A stretch of DNA of 64,000 nucleotides from Hyphomicrobiaceae bacterium (GCA_020442165.1 JAGRKV010000017.1:62001-126000), one strand, 5' to 3'. Numbered from the stretch's first letter, positions 45,623 to 55,566 are shown. Translations and numbers: made by a program. The notes: generated by a model not told the origin, from the sequence alone.

Positions 45623-47026
45623 TCATGAACGCGATTTGGGCGGTGCGTCGGAGGACTTCTGTGCGGCATCCTGTTCCTTGGGCAGCAGCGTTCCGGTCAC
45701 CGAGGCGCGGATATCGAGGTACTTCGCGGCGACGCGCTTGACGTCCTCGGAGGTGACGGCGCGGATGCGCTCCGGCCAGTTCTCCATGGACTCAATTGTC
45801 AGCCCCGTTGCGAGCCCCCAGCCATAGCGGCGGGCCAGTGTCGCCTGACTGTCGCTCTCATACGTGTAGTCCGCGATGTAGCTCGCCTTGGCGCGCTTGA
45901 GTTCAGCTTCGCTGACGCCGTTCTTGATGACGTCGGCGATCAGTTCGTCAAGTTGCGCCTCGATCTTGGGCAGATCGGCCTTGTCCTGGGCGATGGCGTA
46001 GAACGCGACCTTGCCGCTGTCCAAACCACCGCTGTCGTAATAGCCGTTTGCCGAGGAGGCGAGACGATCCTCCACCACCGCCTTGCGATAGAAGCGGCTG
46101 GTGGCACCGTCGGCCAGCAGCTTGACGAGCACATCGAGTGCTTCAGCATCGCCCTTGGGCGCCGTCGGATAGCTCGGGACGAGGTAATAGCGGTGCAGCG
46201 ATGGCTGGCCGGCGCGCGGATCTTCCATCGAGATGCGGCGTGGTGCGCGAACCGGCGGCTCGGTCGGGCGCGAGCGGTTCTCGGTGACACCATCGACCGG
46301 CGTCAGCTTGCCATAGGTCTTCTCGGCGAGCTTGCGGACTTCATCGGCGGTGACGTCGCCTGCAACAACGAGGATCGCGTTGTTGGGCGCGTAGTAGTGC
46401 TTGTAGAATTTGATCGCCTCGCCGCGCGACAGCTGCGCCATCTCATGCTCCCAGCCGATGACCGGGATGCGGTAGGGATGGTTCTGGTAGAGCACGCTGT
46501 CCATCTGCTCGCTGAACTGGGACGACGGGTTGTTGTCGATGCGGGAGCGACGCTCCTCCAGGATAACGTCGCGCTCGGTGCGCACCTCCTCCTCGGAGAG
46601 GGTGAGGTTGACCATGCGCTCGGCCTCCATCTCCATCATCTTGGGCAATTGTTCCTTGGCCACGCGTTGGAAGTAGGCTGTTGCATCCTGCGTGGTGAAG
46701 GCGTTGTCCTGGCCGCCCAGGCGAGCAATGATCTTTGAGAACTCGCCCGATGGAATGTTCTTGGTCGACTTGAACATCAGGTGCTCGAAGAAGTGGGCGA
46801 TGCCGGACTGGCCGCGCGGCTCATCGGCAGCGCCCACGCGGTAGAACACCATGTGGGTGACAACTGGGGCGCGATGATCGGGGATCACCAGCACCTCCAT
46901 GCCGTTGTCGAGCTTGAAATGGGACAGGCGCGACTTGGCGTCGGCGGCGAAACTTTGGTTCGTGACGGCGAGTGTCATCAGTGCAATCACCAAACTGCAG
47001 AAGCGGCGGAGGCCGGCGTGGATCAT
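45623..47026 (-). CDS. Periplasmic M16 zinc peptidase
   Basis: A 467-residue pitrilysin-family peptidase with a signal peptide (residues 1-27, ending QSFA). The inverted zinc motif HFFEH is at 78-82 (His 78, Glu 81, His 82), and the third ligand Glu lies in RDVILEERRSR. YYAPNNAILVVAGDV and the second M16 domain follow. I chose ATG 47026 because GAGGAAAG lies just upstream and the signal peptide starts there. It precedes its non-catalytic partner by 51 bases. Such pairs degrade small peptides in the periplasm. Confidence 0.92.
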   Translation of the reverse strand: MIHAGLRRFCSLVIALMTLAVTNQSFAADAKSRLSHFKLDNGMEVLVIPDHRAPVVTHMVFYRVGAADEPRGQSGIAHFFEHLMFKSTKNIPSGEFSKIIARLGGQDNAFTTQDATAYFQRVAKEQLPKMMEMEAERMVNLTLSEEEVRTERDVILEERRSRIDNNPSSQFSEQMDSVLYQNHPYRIPVIGWEHEMAQLSRGEAIKFYKHYYAPNNAILVVAGDVTADEVRKLAEKTYGKLTPVDGVTENRSRPTEPPVRAPRRISMEDPRAGQPSLHRYYLVPSYPTAPKGDAEALDVLVKLLADGATSRFYRKAVVEDRLASSANGYYDSGGLDSGKVAFYAIAQDKADLPKIEAQLDELIADVIKNGVSEAELKRAKASYIADYTYESDSQATLARRYGWGLATGLTIESMENWPERIRAVTSEDVKRVAAKYLDIRASVTGTLLPKEQDAAQKSSDAPPKSRS

Positions 47027-47405
47027 CGCGTCTTTCCTCTGTGGACTCCGATCGCGGCGCCTCAAGGAGGGACACTGCGATCGCGCCTCGGGGCTGGGCT
47101 GGTGGCGGTACGCGAAGCTGCATCGAGGCAAGCTCGTTTTGCCGCTTGTGCCGTACCGTCGACCGAACCCGTTTCCGGACGCATGGAGCCATGCATCGAG
47201 CGCTTCAGATGTCGGGGCTTCGTGCCCTCATGTCAAATGACAAGGCGTTCATGTCCCGATAAGGCCAGCTGATCGGGTGGCAACACGCCCCAAGGCAAGG
47301 GGTTAATCGTTTGACTGCGCATAGCACATCTAATTCCGGCCAGACGCCTTCAGGCGGCATGGCGTAGAATTTTCGGCAGCAGACAGGCTGGAAGGCGAAT
47401 TACCC

Positions 47406-47867
47406 TCATTCGTCCTTGGAGTTGCCGAAGTTGACCTGAACTGCATTCAGGACCGATTTGCGGCACGGACCCGCCGGTCCGGTCACGCCATCGACGGTGG
47501 CATCGCCACGAGCTTTCGGGAGCTCGTAGTGTTCCTTGCAGTATGCCGCCTGGCGACGGGCCAGCTCGGCCTGGTCGACGACCTTCTTGCGGTCCGGATC
47601 ATCGATGAAGGCGAGATCGGCGTCCGCCTCGACGGAGCGGCCAGAGCCGGGCTCGGGCAGCGAACCAGTGTTGGGGGGCACAACGAGGCCGGTGCGAGCA
47701 GCGATCTTGGGATCACCAGACTTCTTCTGGTTTGCCGACGACACGCCCATGGCATCGAAGATCTTGCCGTTCAGCTCGACATCCCCTGAACCGCAACCCG
47801 CCACAAGCAGGCCCGCAGCCAGCGAAATGGCGCCGGCCAGCATCGACGATCGGCTGACGAGACTCAT
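47406..47867 (-). CDS. Predicted lipoprotein of unknown function
   Basis: A 153-residue precursor with a clear type II signal peptide: SMLAGAISLAAGLLVAGC, lipidated cysteine at residue 25. The mature part is acidic and polar, with NGKIFDAMGVSS, LVVPPN and a C-terminal AYCKEHYEL ... GPCRKSVLNAVQ segment whose two cysteines may form a disulfide. I chose ATG 47867. It lies just downstream of lspA, the enzyme that would cleave it. No named family is recognised. Confidence 0.8.
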   Translation of the reverse strand: MSLVSRSSMLAGAISLAAGLLVAGCGSGDVELNGKIFDAMGVSSANQKKSGDPKIAARTGLVVPPNTGSLPEPGSGRSVEADADLAFIDDPDRKKVVDQAELARRQAAYCKEHYELPKARGDATVDGVTGPAGPCRKSVLNAVQVNFGNSKDE

Positions 47868-47923
47868 GTTCGAATTCCCCCTGGCGGCCACGCGCACGCA
47901 CGTAATGGCGCCAAATCTAGCCC

Positions 47924-48460
47924 CTAATCCCCATTTGAGGCGGCATTGCGACTCGCAATTATCGAGTCATACAGGAGGCCCACGACGCCAGCAACGATCG
48001 CGACATCTGCGATGTTGAAGACATACCAGTAATACCCAAAAGCGTGCAAAGACACGTAATCGATGACGCCGCCGACCCGTATGCGGTCAATGGCATTGCC
48101 AATGGCGCCGCCGATAATCAGCCCCAGGCTTGCCGCCATCAGCCAGCCGGTTCCGGCCCGGACCTGCCAAATCCACATGGCCAGCGACGCCGCGACCGCA
48201 AACAGGGAGAGCAGGATCTGCCCCTGCTGGCTATCGAGGCTGAACATGGAATAGCTGATGCCCTTGTTGAGGGCGAACACCCAATCCCAGAACGGTGTCA
48301 CCGCCACCCGCCCCTTGCTGGGCAGATCATAAACCTCGATCATCCACCACTTATGCGCCTGGTCGGCTGCGAGCGTGACAAGCGCCATGATGAGCGCAAT
48401 TCGCGACCACCGCCCCCAAAGCCACCCGCCGGCTGCCTGATGCTCCCCTCCCCTGGTCAT
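47924..48460 (-). CDS. lspA: Lipoprotein signal peptidase LspA
   Basis: A 178-residue inner-membrane aspartyl peptidase with four membrane helices. The catalytic aspartates are Asp 125 in GNAIDRIRVGGVIDY and Asp 152 in FNIADVAI. ALNKGISYSMF carries the usual N.G.S motif. It cleaves prolipoproteins after lipidation. It is seven bases downstream of ileS, the classic ileS-lspA pairing, and is followed by a lipoprotein gene. Confidence 0.95.
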   Translation of the reverse strand: MTRGGEHQAAGGWLWGRWSRIALIMALVTLAADQAHKWWMIEVYDLPSKGRVAVTPFWDWVFALNKGISYSMFSLDSQQGQILLSLFAVAASLAMWIWQVRAGTGWLMAASLGLIIGGAIGNAIDRIRVGGVIDYVSLHAFGYYWYVFNIADVAIVAGVVGLLYDSIIASRNAASNGD

Positions 48461-48466
48461 GCTGCA

Positions 48467-51400
48467 TCAACCAGCATTGCCGGCCAACCCATCGATCTCG
48501 CGCATGGCTGCGGCATCGCGGGCGGACAGTTCGGGGTAATCCGGATCGGACCCGACATCGGAGGTGATGCGCCAGGAGCGGGCACATTTGCGACCTTCGG
48601 CGCGCACGGGCACGACGCCGACCCCCGGCACATCGGGCAGCGTGAAGGCGCCGGTTGGTGGCGCCTCGGCCACGACCTTGATGGCTGACGTGATGGCGAT
48701 TTCCGCCAGGTCGATGTCCTTGACAGCCGCGGCCAGTGCAGAATCGGTGATGTAAACCACAGGCGCGGCTTCGAGCGACGAGCCGATGCGCTTGGCCGCG
48801 CGTTCGATCTCCAGGGCGCCGGTGACGACGCGGCGGACCTTCTTCAGCTTCTCCCAGCGCGCTGCGATCGCCTCGTTGCGCCATTCACGCGGGATCATGG
48901 GGAACTCGTGGAAATGCACGCTTTCCTCGTCGTTGTCTGCATGACGCGCGAGCCAAACCTCTTCCGCCGTGAACGACAGGATTGGCGCCAGCCAAAGTGT
49001 TGTCGCGCGCAGGATTTCGTCGATGACGGCGAGCGACGCCTTGCGGCGGAGGCTGGAGGGCGCATCGCAATAGAGCGCATCCTTGCGGATGTCGAAGTAG
49101 AATGCCGACAGCTCGGTGTTCATGAACTGCGACAGAACCGAGATAACCTTGGCGTAATCGTAGGCGGCATAGGCCGTGCGGATTTCCGGATCGAGTTCGG
49201 AAAGCCTGTGCAGCATGAGCTTTTCCAGCTCCGGCATGTCCTTGGGTTCGACGTAATCGGCTTCACCGTAATGGCCCAGAGCGCCCAGCATCCAGCGCAG
49301 GGAGTTGCGCATCTTGCGGTAGGTCTCTGAAAAGTTCTTGAGGATGTCGGGGCCGATCCTGAGATCGTCCGAATAATCCGAAGCAGCCACCCATAGACGC
49401 AGAATGTCGGCGCCGGACTTCGCCATCACGTCCTGGGGCGCGGTGACGTTGCCCAGCGACTTGGACATCTTCTGTCCCTTCTCGTCGAGCACGAAGCCGT
49501 GGGTCAAGACGACATCATAGGGCGCCTTGCCGCGCGTGCCGCAGCTCTCCAAGAGCGAGGAATGGAACCAACCGCGATGCTGGTCGGAACCTTCCAGGTA
49601 CATGACCCGATCCTTGCCGCCGTCATGCTTGCGATTGATGCCGGCAAGACCAGGGAACGCCTCGGCATCTTCCAGCACGAAAGCATGCGTGGAACCTGAA
49701 TCGAACCAGACGTCGAGCACATCGCGCACGCGTTCCCACTCTGCCGGATCATCGACCAGACCGGCGAGGAACCGCTCCTTGGCGCCATCCTCAAACCAGA
49801 CGTCGGCGCCCTTTTCCTGGAACGCCGACTCGATGCGCGCCATCAGCTCGTCGTTATGCTTGAAGCCCGGCCCCGGGATCACTTGATCGGTCGAGGTATT
49901 GCGGAAAACGGCGATCGGCACACCCCAGGCGCGCTGACGCGACACCACCCAATCGGGGCGGTTCTCGATCATGCCGGTGATGCGGTTCTCGCCGATCGAG
50001 GGCACCCAGTCGGTCTTCTTGATCTCGTCCAATGCGACCTGGCGCAGCGAACGGTTGCCGCCGCCGCCCAACGGCGCATCCATGGCGATGAACCACTGCG
50101 GGGTATTTCGGAAGATGACGGGCTTCTTCGAGCGCCAAGAGTGCGGATACTGATGCTTCAGCCGCCCGCGCGCGATGAGGCTGCCGCCGTCGGCCAGCGC
50201 CTTGATGACAGCATCGTTGGCGTCACCCTTGTCGCCGTTCTCTTTCAGAACACGCTTGCCCACGAAGCCCGGGGCCGCATTGGTCAATACGCCATCGGCA
50301 TCGACAGTAAACGGGATCGCGGTATCGATTCCGCGCTCACGCAGCATCTTCTGGGAATTCATCCAGATGATGTAATCGTCAGCGCCGTGGCCGGGCGCGG
50401 TGTGCACGAAGCCTGTGCCGGTATCGTCGGTGACGTGATCGCCATCGAGCAGCGGCACATCGAAGGTGTAGCCGAGGTCGCGCAGCGGGTGAGCGCACAC
50501 CATCCGCTTCATTTCTTCGGCGGTGACATCCTCCAGGCGCTCGTAGGCTTCGACCTTGGCGGCCTTCATGACATCGGCTGCCAGCTTGTCGGCCAGAATG
50601 TAGCGGTCGCCCGCCTTCGCCCAATTGCCCTCCGGCGCTGCCGTCACTTCGTAAAGACCGTAGCCGATGCGGGAGGAGAACGAGATGGCGCGGTTGCCGG
50701 GGATGGTCCAGGGCGTCGTCGTCCAGATGATGACACTAGCGCCCACCAACTCGGACCTCAGGCAAGCCTGATCGGCACGGCGCAACTGCTGCTCGTCACC
50801 CCACGCCACGTCCTGGATGACCTTGAACTTCACCCAGATCGTGTCGGACTGGTAATCCTGATATTCGACCTCAGCCTCGGCGAGCGCGGTCTTTTCCACC
50901 ACCGACCACATGACGGGCTTTGAACCGCGGTAGAGCAGTCCCGACTGCGCGAACTTCATGATCTCGCGAGCGATGGTCGCTTCGGCGCGATAGGCCATGG
51001 TCGAATAGGGATTGTCCCAATCGCCGACGACGCCGAGGCGCTTGAATTCCTCGCGCTGCACGTCGAGCCACTTCCCAGCGAAGGCCCGGCACTCGTCGCG
51101 GAAAGCGTTGATGCCCTTGGCGTCGGCGAAGTCCGGCTTCTCGCGGCCCTTGGCGCGGTACTCTTCCTCGATCTTCCATTCGATCGGCAGGCCGTGGCAA
51201 TCCCAGCCGGGCACATAGTTGGAATCGTGGCCGAGCATCTGCTGGCTCTTCACCACCAAGTCCTTGAGGATCTTGTTCAGCGCGTGACCGATGTGGATGT
51301 TGCCATTGGCGTAGGGCGGCCCATCGTGGAGCACGAACTTGGGCTTGCCGTGGGAGCGCTCACGCAACTTGTCGTAAAGGCCGATGCGCGCCCAGCGCTC

Positions 51401-51556
51401 CAGCATGCGCGGCTCCATCTGAGGCAGGCCCGCCTTCATCGGAAAATCCGTTTTCGGCAGATAAAGCGTCTTGCCCCAGTCGCGGCCGTCGGCGGCTGAC
51501 GTGCCGCCCGTCCCGGTTTCGTCCGCCTTGCCTTTTGACTTGGTGTCCTCGGCCAT
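48467..51556 (-). CDS. ileS: Isoleucyl-tRNA synthetase
   Basis: A 1029-residue class I synthetase. HIGH motif in [12 protein letters not shown] and KMSKS in [12 protein letters not shown]; the editing (CP1) domain lies between, with [11 protein letters not shown] and [14 protein letters not shown]. The C-terminal zinc finger of many IleS proteins is degenerate here: KCARSW keeps one cysteine of the first pair and [10 protein letters not shown] has none. This is seen in relatives of the order. I chose ATG 51556 (MAEDTKSK); the frame is open upstream. lspA follows at once. Confidence 0.95.
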   Translation of the reverse strand: MAEDTKSKGKADETGTGGTSAADGRDWGKTLYLPKTDFPMKAGLPQMEPRMLERWARIGLYDKLRERSHGKPKFVLHDGPPYANGNIHIGHALNKILKDLVVKSQQMLGHDSNYVPGWDCHGLPIEWKIEEEYRAKGREKPDFADAKGINAFRDECRAFAGKWLDVQREEFKRLGVVGDWDNPYSTMAYRAEATIAREIMKFAQSGLLYRGSKPVMWSVVEKTALAEAEVEYQDYQSDTIWVKFKVIQDVAWGDEQQLRRADQACLRSELVGASVIIWTTTPWTIPGNRAISFSSRIGYGLYEVTAAPEGNWAKAGDRYILADKLAADVMKAAKVEAYERLEDVTAEEMKRMVCAHPLRDLGYTFDVPLLDGDHVTDDTGTGFVHTAPGHGADDYIIWMNSQKMLRERGIDTAIPFTVDADGVLTNAAPGFVGKRVLKENGDKGDANDAVIKALADGGSLIARGRLKHQYPHSWRSKKPVIFRNTPQWFIAMDAPLGGGGNRSLRQVALDEIKKTDWVPSIGENRITGMIENRPDWVVSRQRAWGVPIAVFRNTSTDQVIPGPGFKHNDELMARIESAFQEKGADVWFEDGAKERFLAGLVDDPAEWERVRDVLDVWFDSGSTHAFVLEDAEAFPGLAGINRKHDGGKDRVMYLEGSDQHRGWFHSSLLESCGTRGKAPYDVVLTHGFVLDEKGQKMSKSLGNVTAPQDVMAKSGADILRLWVAASDYSDDLRIGPDILKNFSETYRKMRNSLRWMLGALGHYGEADYVEPKDMPELEKLMLHRLSELDPEIRTAYAAYDYAKVISVLSQFMNTELSAFYFDIRKDALYCDAPSSLRRKASLAVIDEILRATTLWLAPILSFTAEEVWLARHADNDEESVHFHEFPMIPREWRNEAIAARWEKLKKVRRVVTGALEIERAAKRIGSSLEAAPVVYITDSALAAAVKDIDLAEIAITSAIKVVAEAPPTGAFTLPDVPGVGVVPVRAEGRKCARSWRITSDVGSDPDYPELSARDAAAMREIDGLAGNAG

Positions 51557-51685
51557 GGTCCGCCCTGGTCCTTTCGCGCTGTCCCGCAACGAACGGGACT
51601 CGGCCCGCCTTCTAGCAACCAGTGCGGCGGTCGGCCAGCCCTGGCCATCCACGCGGGCGGCGGGAGCGTGGAAACTTGCGGAGGG

Positions 51686-51868
51686 TCAGCGGCGGTCGCG
51701 GCGGGGGTTGGAGTGGGGGCGCTGGACGTCGTGGAGCGCTGTTGGCGGCGTGATGTTCGACAATTCAGCAGACACGCCGGAGTGAGCGGCGGGGAGGCCC
51801 AACATCATAAAGAACAGCGAAATCTTGACGATCTGTGCGATGGCGGCGGTGGTGCTGAACAGGAACAT
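51686..51868 (-). CDS. Small single-span membrane protein
   Basis: A 60-residue frame: MFLFSTTAAIAQIVKISLFF opens a hydrophobic stretch of about 30 residues, followed by a polar, His/Arg/Pro-rich tail. GGGAGG lies five bases before the ATG, one of the best ribosome sites in the window, and the gene lies about 130 bases upstream of ileS on the same strand. It has no family that I recognise. Because it is short and its tail is low-complexity, it could still be a chance frame. Confidence 0.5.
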   Translation of the reverse strand: MFLFSTTAAIAQIVKISLFFMMLGLPAAHSGVSAELSNITPPTALHDVQRPHSNPRRDRR

Positions 51869-52049
51869 GACGGCCTCCCGGGCGCGGGCTTTATGCCCTT
51901 TTGTCGCTCCTATCCTCGCTCCGGTTCGATCACCGCGCTGTCCCGCGCGGAACAGCGCCAATCTTCAGAATTCGCGATACCTGCCAACAGGTTGCCGCAC
52001 CCGGCTGAGCCCAGCCGGCGGCTTGAACACTGTTTCTCAGGAAAGGACC

Positions 52050-52535
52050 ATGATCTCAAAAACTCTCAAGATCGGCGGAATTGCCTTTTTCAGCCTGCTG
52101 CTGCTCGGCATGGCGGGGCTCGGCGCTGCCTTCGGCTTCATGCAGATCGACAAGCCAAGCCATGTGGAAAAGGCGCAGACGCTGGCCCGGTCGCTGGCGC
52201 AGACGTGGAGCTATGACGCGATCAGGGAGGAATTCCTGCCGCAGGTGGCCGCAAACGTCGACGAAGCCGCAGCAAAGCAGGCCTTCGACAGCCTTCGCGT
52301 GCTTGGACCGCTGGTCGAAGCGGACGCTGTGTCGCTGGACGACTACAATGTCAGCTACACGATCAATCTGGGGCTGGTGCGGCAATCAACGATCAGCTTC
52401 ACGGGACGCTATGCCCATGGCGCCGCCGACATCACAGTGGTCCTCGTCACGGCAAATGGTGTCACCAGGGTGCAACACCTGAATGTCAAACCCCATGCGT
52501 TGCCGCGGCCGCCACAACGCCGCAGCTATGCGTGA
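52050..52535 (+). CDS. Small membrane-anchored or secreted protein of unknown function
   Basis: A 161-residue protein with an N-terminal hydrophobic helix (IAFFSLLLLGMAGLGAAFGFM) and a soluble part that starts KPSHVEKAQTLARSLAQTWSYDAI. The C-terminal half reads like a small beta-rich domain (VSYTINLGLVRQSTISFTGRYAHGAADITVVLV). I chose ATG 52050, with AGGAAAGG just upstream. No family recognised. It is upstream of the YiiX-like gene on the same strand, 182 bases away. Confidence 0.75.
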   Translation: MISKTLKIGGIAFFSLLLLGMAGLGAAFGFMQIDKPSHVEKAQTLARSLAQTWSYDAIREEFLPQVAANVDEAAAKQAFDSLRVLGPLVEADAVSLDDYNVSYTINLGLVRQSTISFTGRYAHGAADITVVLVTANGVTRVQHLNVKPHALPRPPQRRSYA

Positions 52536-52717
52536 GGCTCAGAAGCTGCGGTCGACACTCGCGAAATTGGCAATAGCCGATTACCGAGCCAAGCGTGCAA
52601 TCGCACCGGCATACGTTGCCGATGCAGCTTTGGCGATGCTAGGGAAATGATGATCGATGCACGGACATCGCGTGCCGTGCAACTTCCGAAGCCGCGAGAC
52701 ATGGAGGGTAGACTGCG

Positions 52718-53680
52718 ATGGGAGCACGATGGCTCGGCGTTCTCCTCGCCATCGGCATGACGGTTGTGGCGGGCCTTGGTGGATCCGATGCGGCAACCCG
52801 CGATCGCGGCGACGGCCAGCTGTACCCCGGCCAGCGCTCGATTCCCAAGATGTCGAAAGCCGAGGCCCGGCGCGAAATCTGGCCAAAGCCGGTCGATGAA
52901 TTCCTGGCGGGAGAATATCTGCAACGCGCTGATGTCGTGCTGACGCGACGCGACTGGGACCTCTCTTCCTATCTCATCCGCCTGGCGACGCGCTCGCCGT
53001 TTTCCCACGCAGCAATGGTGTTCACGGGACCGCAATTCGAGTCCGGTTTCGACAACACTTTTGTCATCGAGGCTGGAACGGGCGGTGTCGATCTCACCAA
53101 CATCCGCGATTACATCTCCGACAAATCGACCTTCATCGCCATCAAGCGGCTGAAGCAGCCCTGGTTCGACGAACCCAAGCAGGCAAGGGTGCGCGGCATC
53201 CTGCTCGACAAGATCAAGGCCAGCTACAATTTCTGGGCGATCGGCCGGATCTTCCGGAACTTGTGGTTCGGCGTGCAAAGGCAGGTGCGCGGCAAGGAAA
53301 AAACGATCGAGGCATACCGCAAAAACGAGTGGCAGCCACCAAACGACTACATTTGTTCGGGCCTTGTCCAGCTTGGCTTCGTGGAAGCGGCAATCGAATA
53401 CATCAAGGCCGGCAAGCTTCCGGTCACGGCGCTGAAGGAGGTCGTTTTCCATGACACCGCAGCCAGCCGGCTGCCAGAGGGCGAGGACTGGCAATACCTC
53501 GATGCGGACACGCAGAAGCAAACCGCAGAGCTGTTCGAAGCGCAGAACATTGTTGAACTGGAAGCGGTCACACCCAATGATCTGGCGCTCAGCGAGAAGC
53601 TCGACTGGCTGTATCTGATTAAGAACGGGATGGTCTACAAGGTGTCATCCTACGACGACGTTGTCTCGCAGACGCGCTAG
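52718..53680 (+). CDS. YiiX/YebB-like permuted NlpC/P60 (DUF830) protein
   Basis: A 320-residue secreted protein with a signal peptide (residues 1-26, ending DAA). The permuted papain-like fold is indicated by ADVVLTRRDWDL, SPFSHAAMVF (catalytic His 97), FVIEAG (Glu 118) and YICSGLVQLGF (nucleophile Cys 213). In this circularly permuted group the histidine comes before the cysteine, as here. Members are thiol amidases or acyl-hydrolases acting on lipids or peptidoglycan; the substrate is not known. The C-terminal 90 residues (VTPNDLALSEKLDWLYL) are extra. It ends in the second dispersed repeat. Confidence 0.82.
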   Translation: MGARWLGVLLAIGMTVVAGLGGSDAATRDRGDGQLYPGQRSIPKMSKAEARREIWPKPVDEFLAGEYLQRADVVLTRRDWDLSSYLIRLATRSPFSHAAMVFTGPQFESGFDNTFVIEAGTGGVDLTNIRDYISDKSTFIAIKRLKQPWFDEPKQARVRGILLDKIKASYNFWAIGRIFRNLWFGVQRQVRGKEKTIEAYRKNEWQPPNDYICSGLVQLGFVEAAIEYIKAGKLPVTALKEVVFHDTAASRLPEGEDWQYLDADTQKQTAELFEAQNIVELEAVTPNDLALSEKLDWLYLIKNGMVYKVSSYDDVVSQTR

Positions 53681-53702
53681 TTGCGTTCAGATTGTCCCTG
53701 CG

Positions 53703-53740
53703 ACGATCCAGATATCTTCGCTCACGCAGCTAACCCTCGC
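53703..53740 (+). repeat. Second dispersed repeat, copy E (ACGATCCAG core)
   Basis: A degenerate copy of the element at 28552: ACGATCCAG, ATATCTTCGC, TCACGCAGC, then TAACCCTCGC. It follows the YiiX-like stop codon by 22 bases. Hairpin-forming sequence upstream is lost in this copy. Confidence 0.45.
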
Positions 53741-53829
53741 TCGCACTCGGGCTGCTCGGCTGGAGAAGCAGCTTCACGGCCAACAGTTGCGCGACCATAG
53801 CCAAGACGAATGTCCAGGACTCAGTGCGC

Positions 53830-53866
53830 AAAAAAAATGCACCCGCATCTCTCGGTTGCGGGTGCA
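53830..53866 (-). terminator. Rho-independent terminator for the minus-strand CX3C protein gene
   Basis: A perfect 10-bp stem (53838-53847 with 53857-53866, 9-base loop) is followed, on the minus strand, by eight Ts (53837-53830). It lies 64 bases after the stop codon of the minus-strand gene. Confidence 0.85.
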
Positions 53867-53930
53867 GGTCTCCATGCAGAGTGGTCGTCGGTCAGCCGCT
53901 ACGACTCTTTTTGTTTGAGCGGGGTAGTGT

Positions 53931-54845
53931 TCACTTCGGTCCGGCGCTATCGCCGCGCGAGTTATCGATACGGCGCATCCAGTCTCCCGAAGTTGGCTGT
54001 GCGCTGGAATTCGTCGGCGTCACGGTTGCTGTCCAGTGCCCGCCGCTGGCGACCGCCGAAGCTGTCGCAGCCGCGGTAGGATAGGAGCGCGGCGTGTCAT
54101 AGCAGCCCGCGAGACATTCGATCATTTCCTTTGAAGGGTCTGCCGCGCTGCCTGCTGCCGGCTTAAGTTCGGCTGTTGAACTGGCGTCCTTCAGCGTCGT
54201 CGGCTGGACATAAGTGACCTGCGGCTGTTCGTTGACGCTCGGGCAACCGGCTTCACAGACAATGACGTCCATTCCCGGCAGAGCGGCAGCAAGCGGATGA
54301 AGCTCCTTCAAACGAACGGGCCCCTTTGCTCCAGGCTTGCCGGCTTTCTTCAACGCCACCTTGCGGGCGTCAATCTTGGCTTCGTCCTTCAATCTATCGA
54401 TCGCTTCGGCGGAGGGATCATCGTCCTTGGGTGGGCGCGGCGTATTTGCCCCCGGATCGAGACCGTTCCCCTGTTTGGCCATCTCGTTGCCAGACAGCGG
54501 AGACTTTTCTCCTTGCTGCATACCGCCGGACACCTTTGACGCATCACCTTGCATTCCGCCGATTGTCGAAGGCGGGAAGCCTGACAGTGGGGAAGCGCCA
54601 TCCGTACCGCCAGAGAGACCTCTATCCGAAGGCTGGCCACCTGATGGGAAGCCGTTGTCCAACGCGCCGCCCATACCCGGTTGGGGGGCGATCTGCGCGG
54701 TCCTGTCCGGGCGATATTTTGAGAACGTCGTTCTGGTATCGCCGGCTCCAGCTGCAACGGACGCCGATGCGATGATGAGAATCGCCGCAGGCGCAGCGAT
54801 GACCGCGGCGAGGTGGCGCGCGGGCGAATTGGTACGACGCAACAT
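53931..54845 (-). CDS. Secreted protein with twin CX3C motifs, unknown function
   Basis: A 304-residue protein with a signal peptide (hydrophobic residues 12-32, AAVIAAPAAILIIASASV). Residues about 50-140 are Gly/Ser/Pro-rich and probably disordered. A basic helical stretch (145-180) follows. Two near-identical short motifs, IVCEAGCP (CX3C at 197-201) and IECLAGCY (244-248), lie 42 residues apart in the C-terminal half. They could form two disulfides or a metal site in the periplasm. No family recognised. A strong terminator follows. Confidence 0.75.
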   Translation of the reverse strand: MLRRTNSPARHLAAVIAAPAAILIIASASVAAGAGDTRTTFSKYRPDRTAQIAPQPGMGGALDNGFPSGGQPSDRGLSGGTDGASPLSGFPPSTIGGMQGDASKVSGGMQQGEKSPLSGNEMAKQGNGLDPGANTPRPPKDDDPSAEAIDRLKDEAKIDARKVALKKAGKPGAKGPVRLKELHPLAAALPGMDVIVCEAGCPSVNEQPQVTYVQPTTLKDASSTAELKPAAGSAADPSKEMIECLAGCYDTPRSYPTAAATASAVASGGHWTATVTPTNSSAQPTSGDWMRRIDNSRGDSAGPK

Positions 54846-54975
54846 GAAGCCTCACAGACACTCTGAACAATACCGATGCCGGTTGAAGGGCAGAGTGACA
54901 GCTCTTGGTTAACGAGCTGTTAGCAGCCGTCGCGGGAAGGGCAACGCACCGGGTCTGGCGGCACCACGTCGGGCA

Positions 54976-55566
54976 TTAGCGCGCATGGTGGAATACGGCA
55001 GGTTCACCGGGTGGTGCATTGATGATCGGCACGTTGCGGAAATCTACCGGGACCGAGGGGTGTTGTGGTGCCAGCGCCCGGTGGCGGCGGTGCACCACGT
55101 ATGGGAAGGTGACGTTCACCACACGCGGCAAGCGCGCGGATGGCTCCTCGGCGGGGGCGGCCTCATTGTGGATGATGATTTCGCCCTCGTTTTCAGCGTC
55201 AATAGCAGCGGTGACTGGTGTCATCTGTTTCTGGCTGGGCACCATCGGCTTCCTGCCGGGAAGCGGCGGGACAATATGGTTGCTGCTCATCACTGCGGCA
55301 GGGGCTAGCGCTGCTGGCTGGGGTGAAGTTCCCACCACCGGCAAAGCTTGCAGGCCGCCGCGCCGGGCGAGATGTGCAGCGATGCATGGATCGGTGCGCG
55401 CCAACTTTTCCAGTTCGCCAAACCTTACCATTACGACGCGCCCGTCCTCGCAAGCGTAGGCCTCATCGGCAAGTACCGCGGGTGCCGCAAACGCTGCCTG
55501 AAGCAGGACAGCACCACAGGCGGATGCAAGCCGCATCCGTCGCATCGTTGCAAAGCCGTTCGACAT
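54976..55566 (-). CDS. Secreted protein of unknown function
   Basis: A 196-residue protein with a signal peptide (basic start MSNGFATMRRMRLA, hydrophobic region, cleavage near VLADE). The mature protein starts with YACEDGRVVMVRFGELEKLA and a second cysteine in TDPCIAAHLARRGG, a small domain of about 50 residues that may hold one disulfide. The rest is Pro-rich with VVNVTFPYVVHRRH. I chose ATG 55566. It lies between the DUF900 hydrolase and the CX3C protein on the same strand. Function unknown. Confidence 0.7.
   Translation of the reverse strand: MSNGFATMRRMRLASACGAVLLQAAFAAPAVLADEAYACEDGRVVMVRFGELEKLARTDPCIAAHLARRGGLQALPVVGTSPQPAALAPAAVMSSNHIVPPLPGRKPMVPSQKQMTPVTAAIDAENEGEIIIHNEAAPAEEPSARLPRVVNVTFPYVVHRRHRALAPQHPSVPVDFRNVPIINAPPGEPAVFHHAR

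Noticed and set aside
49856..50923. A long plus-strand frame (355 codons) opposite ileS
   Set aside because: Antisense shadow; ileS motifs are intact on the minus strand.
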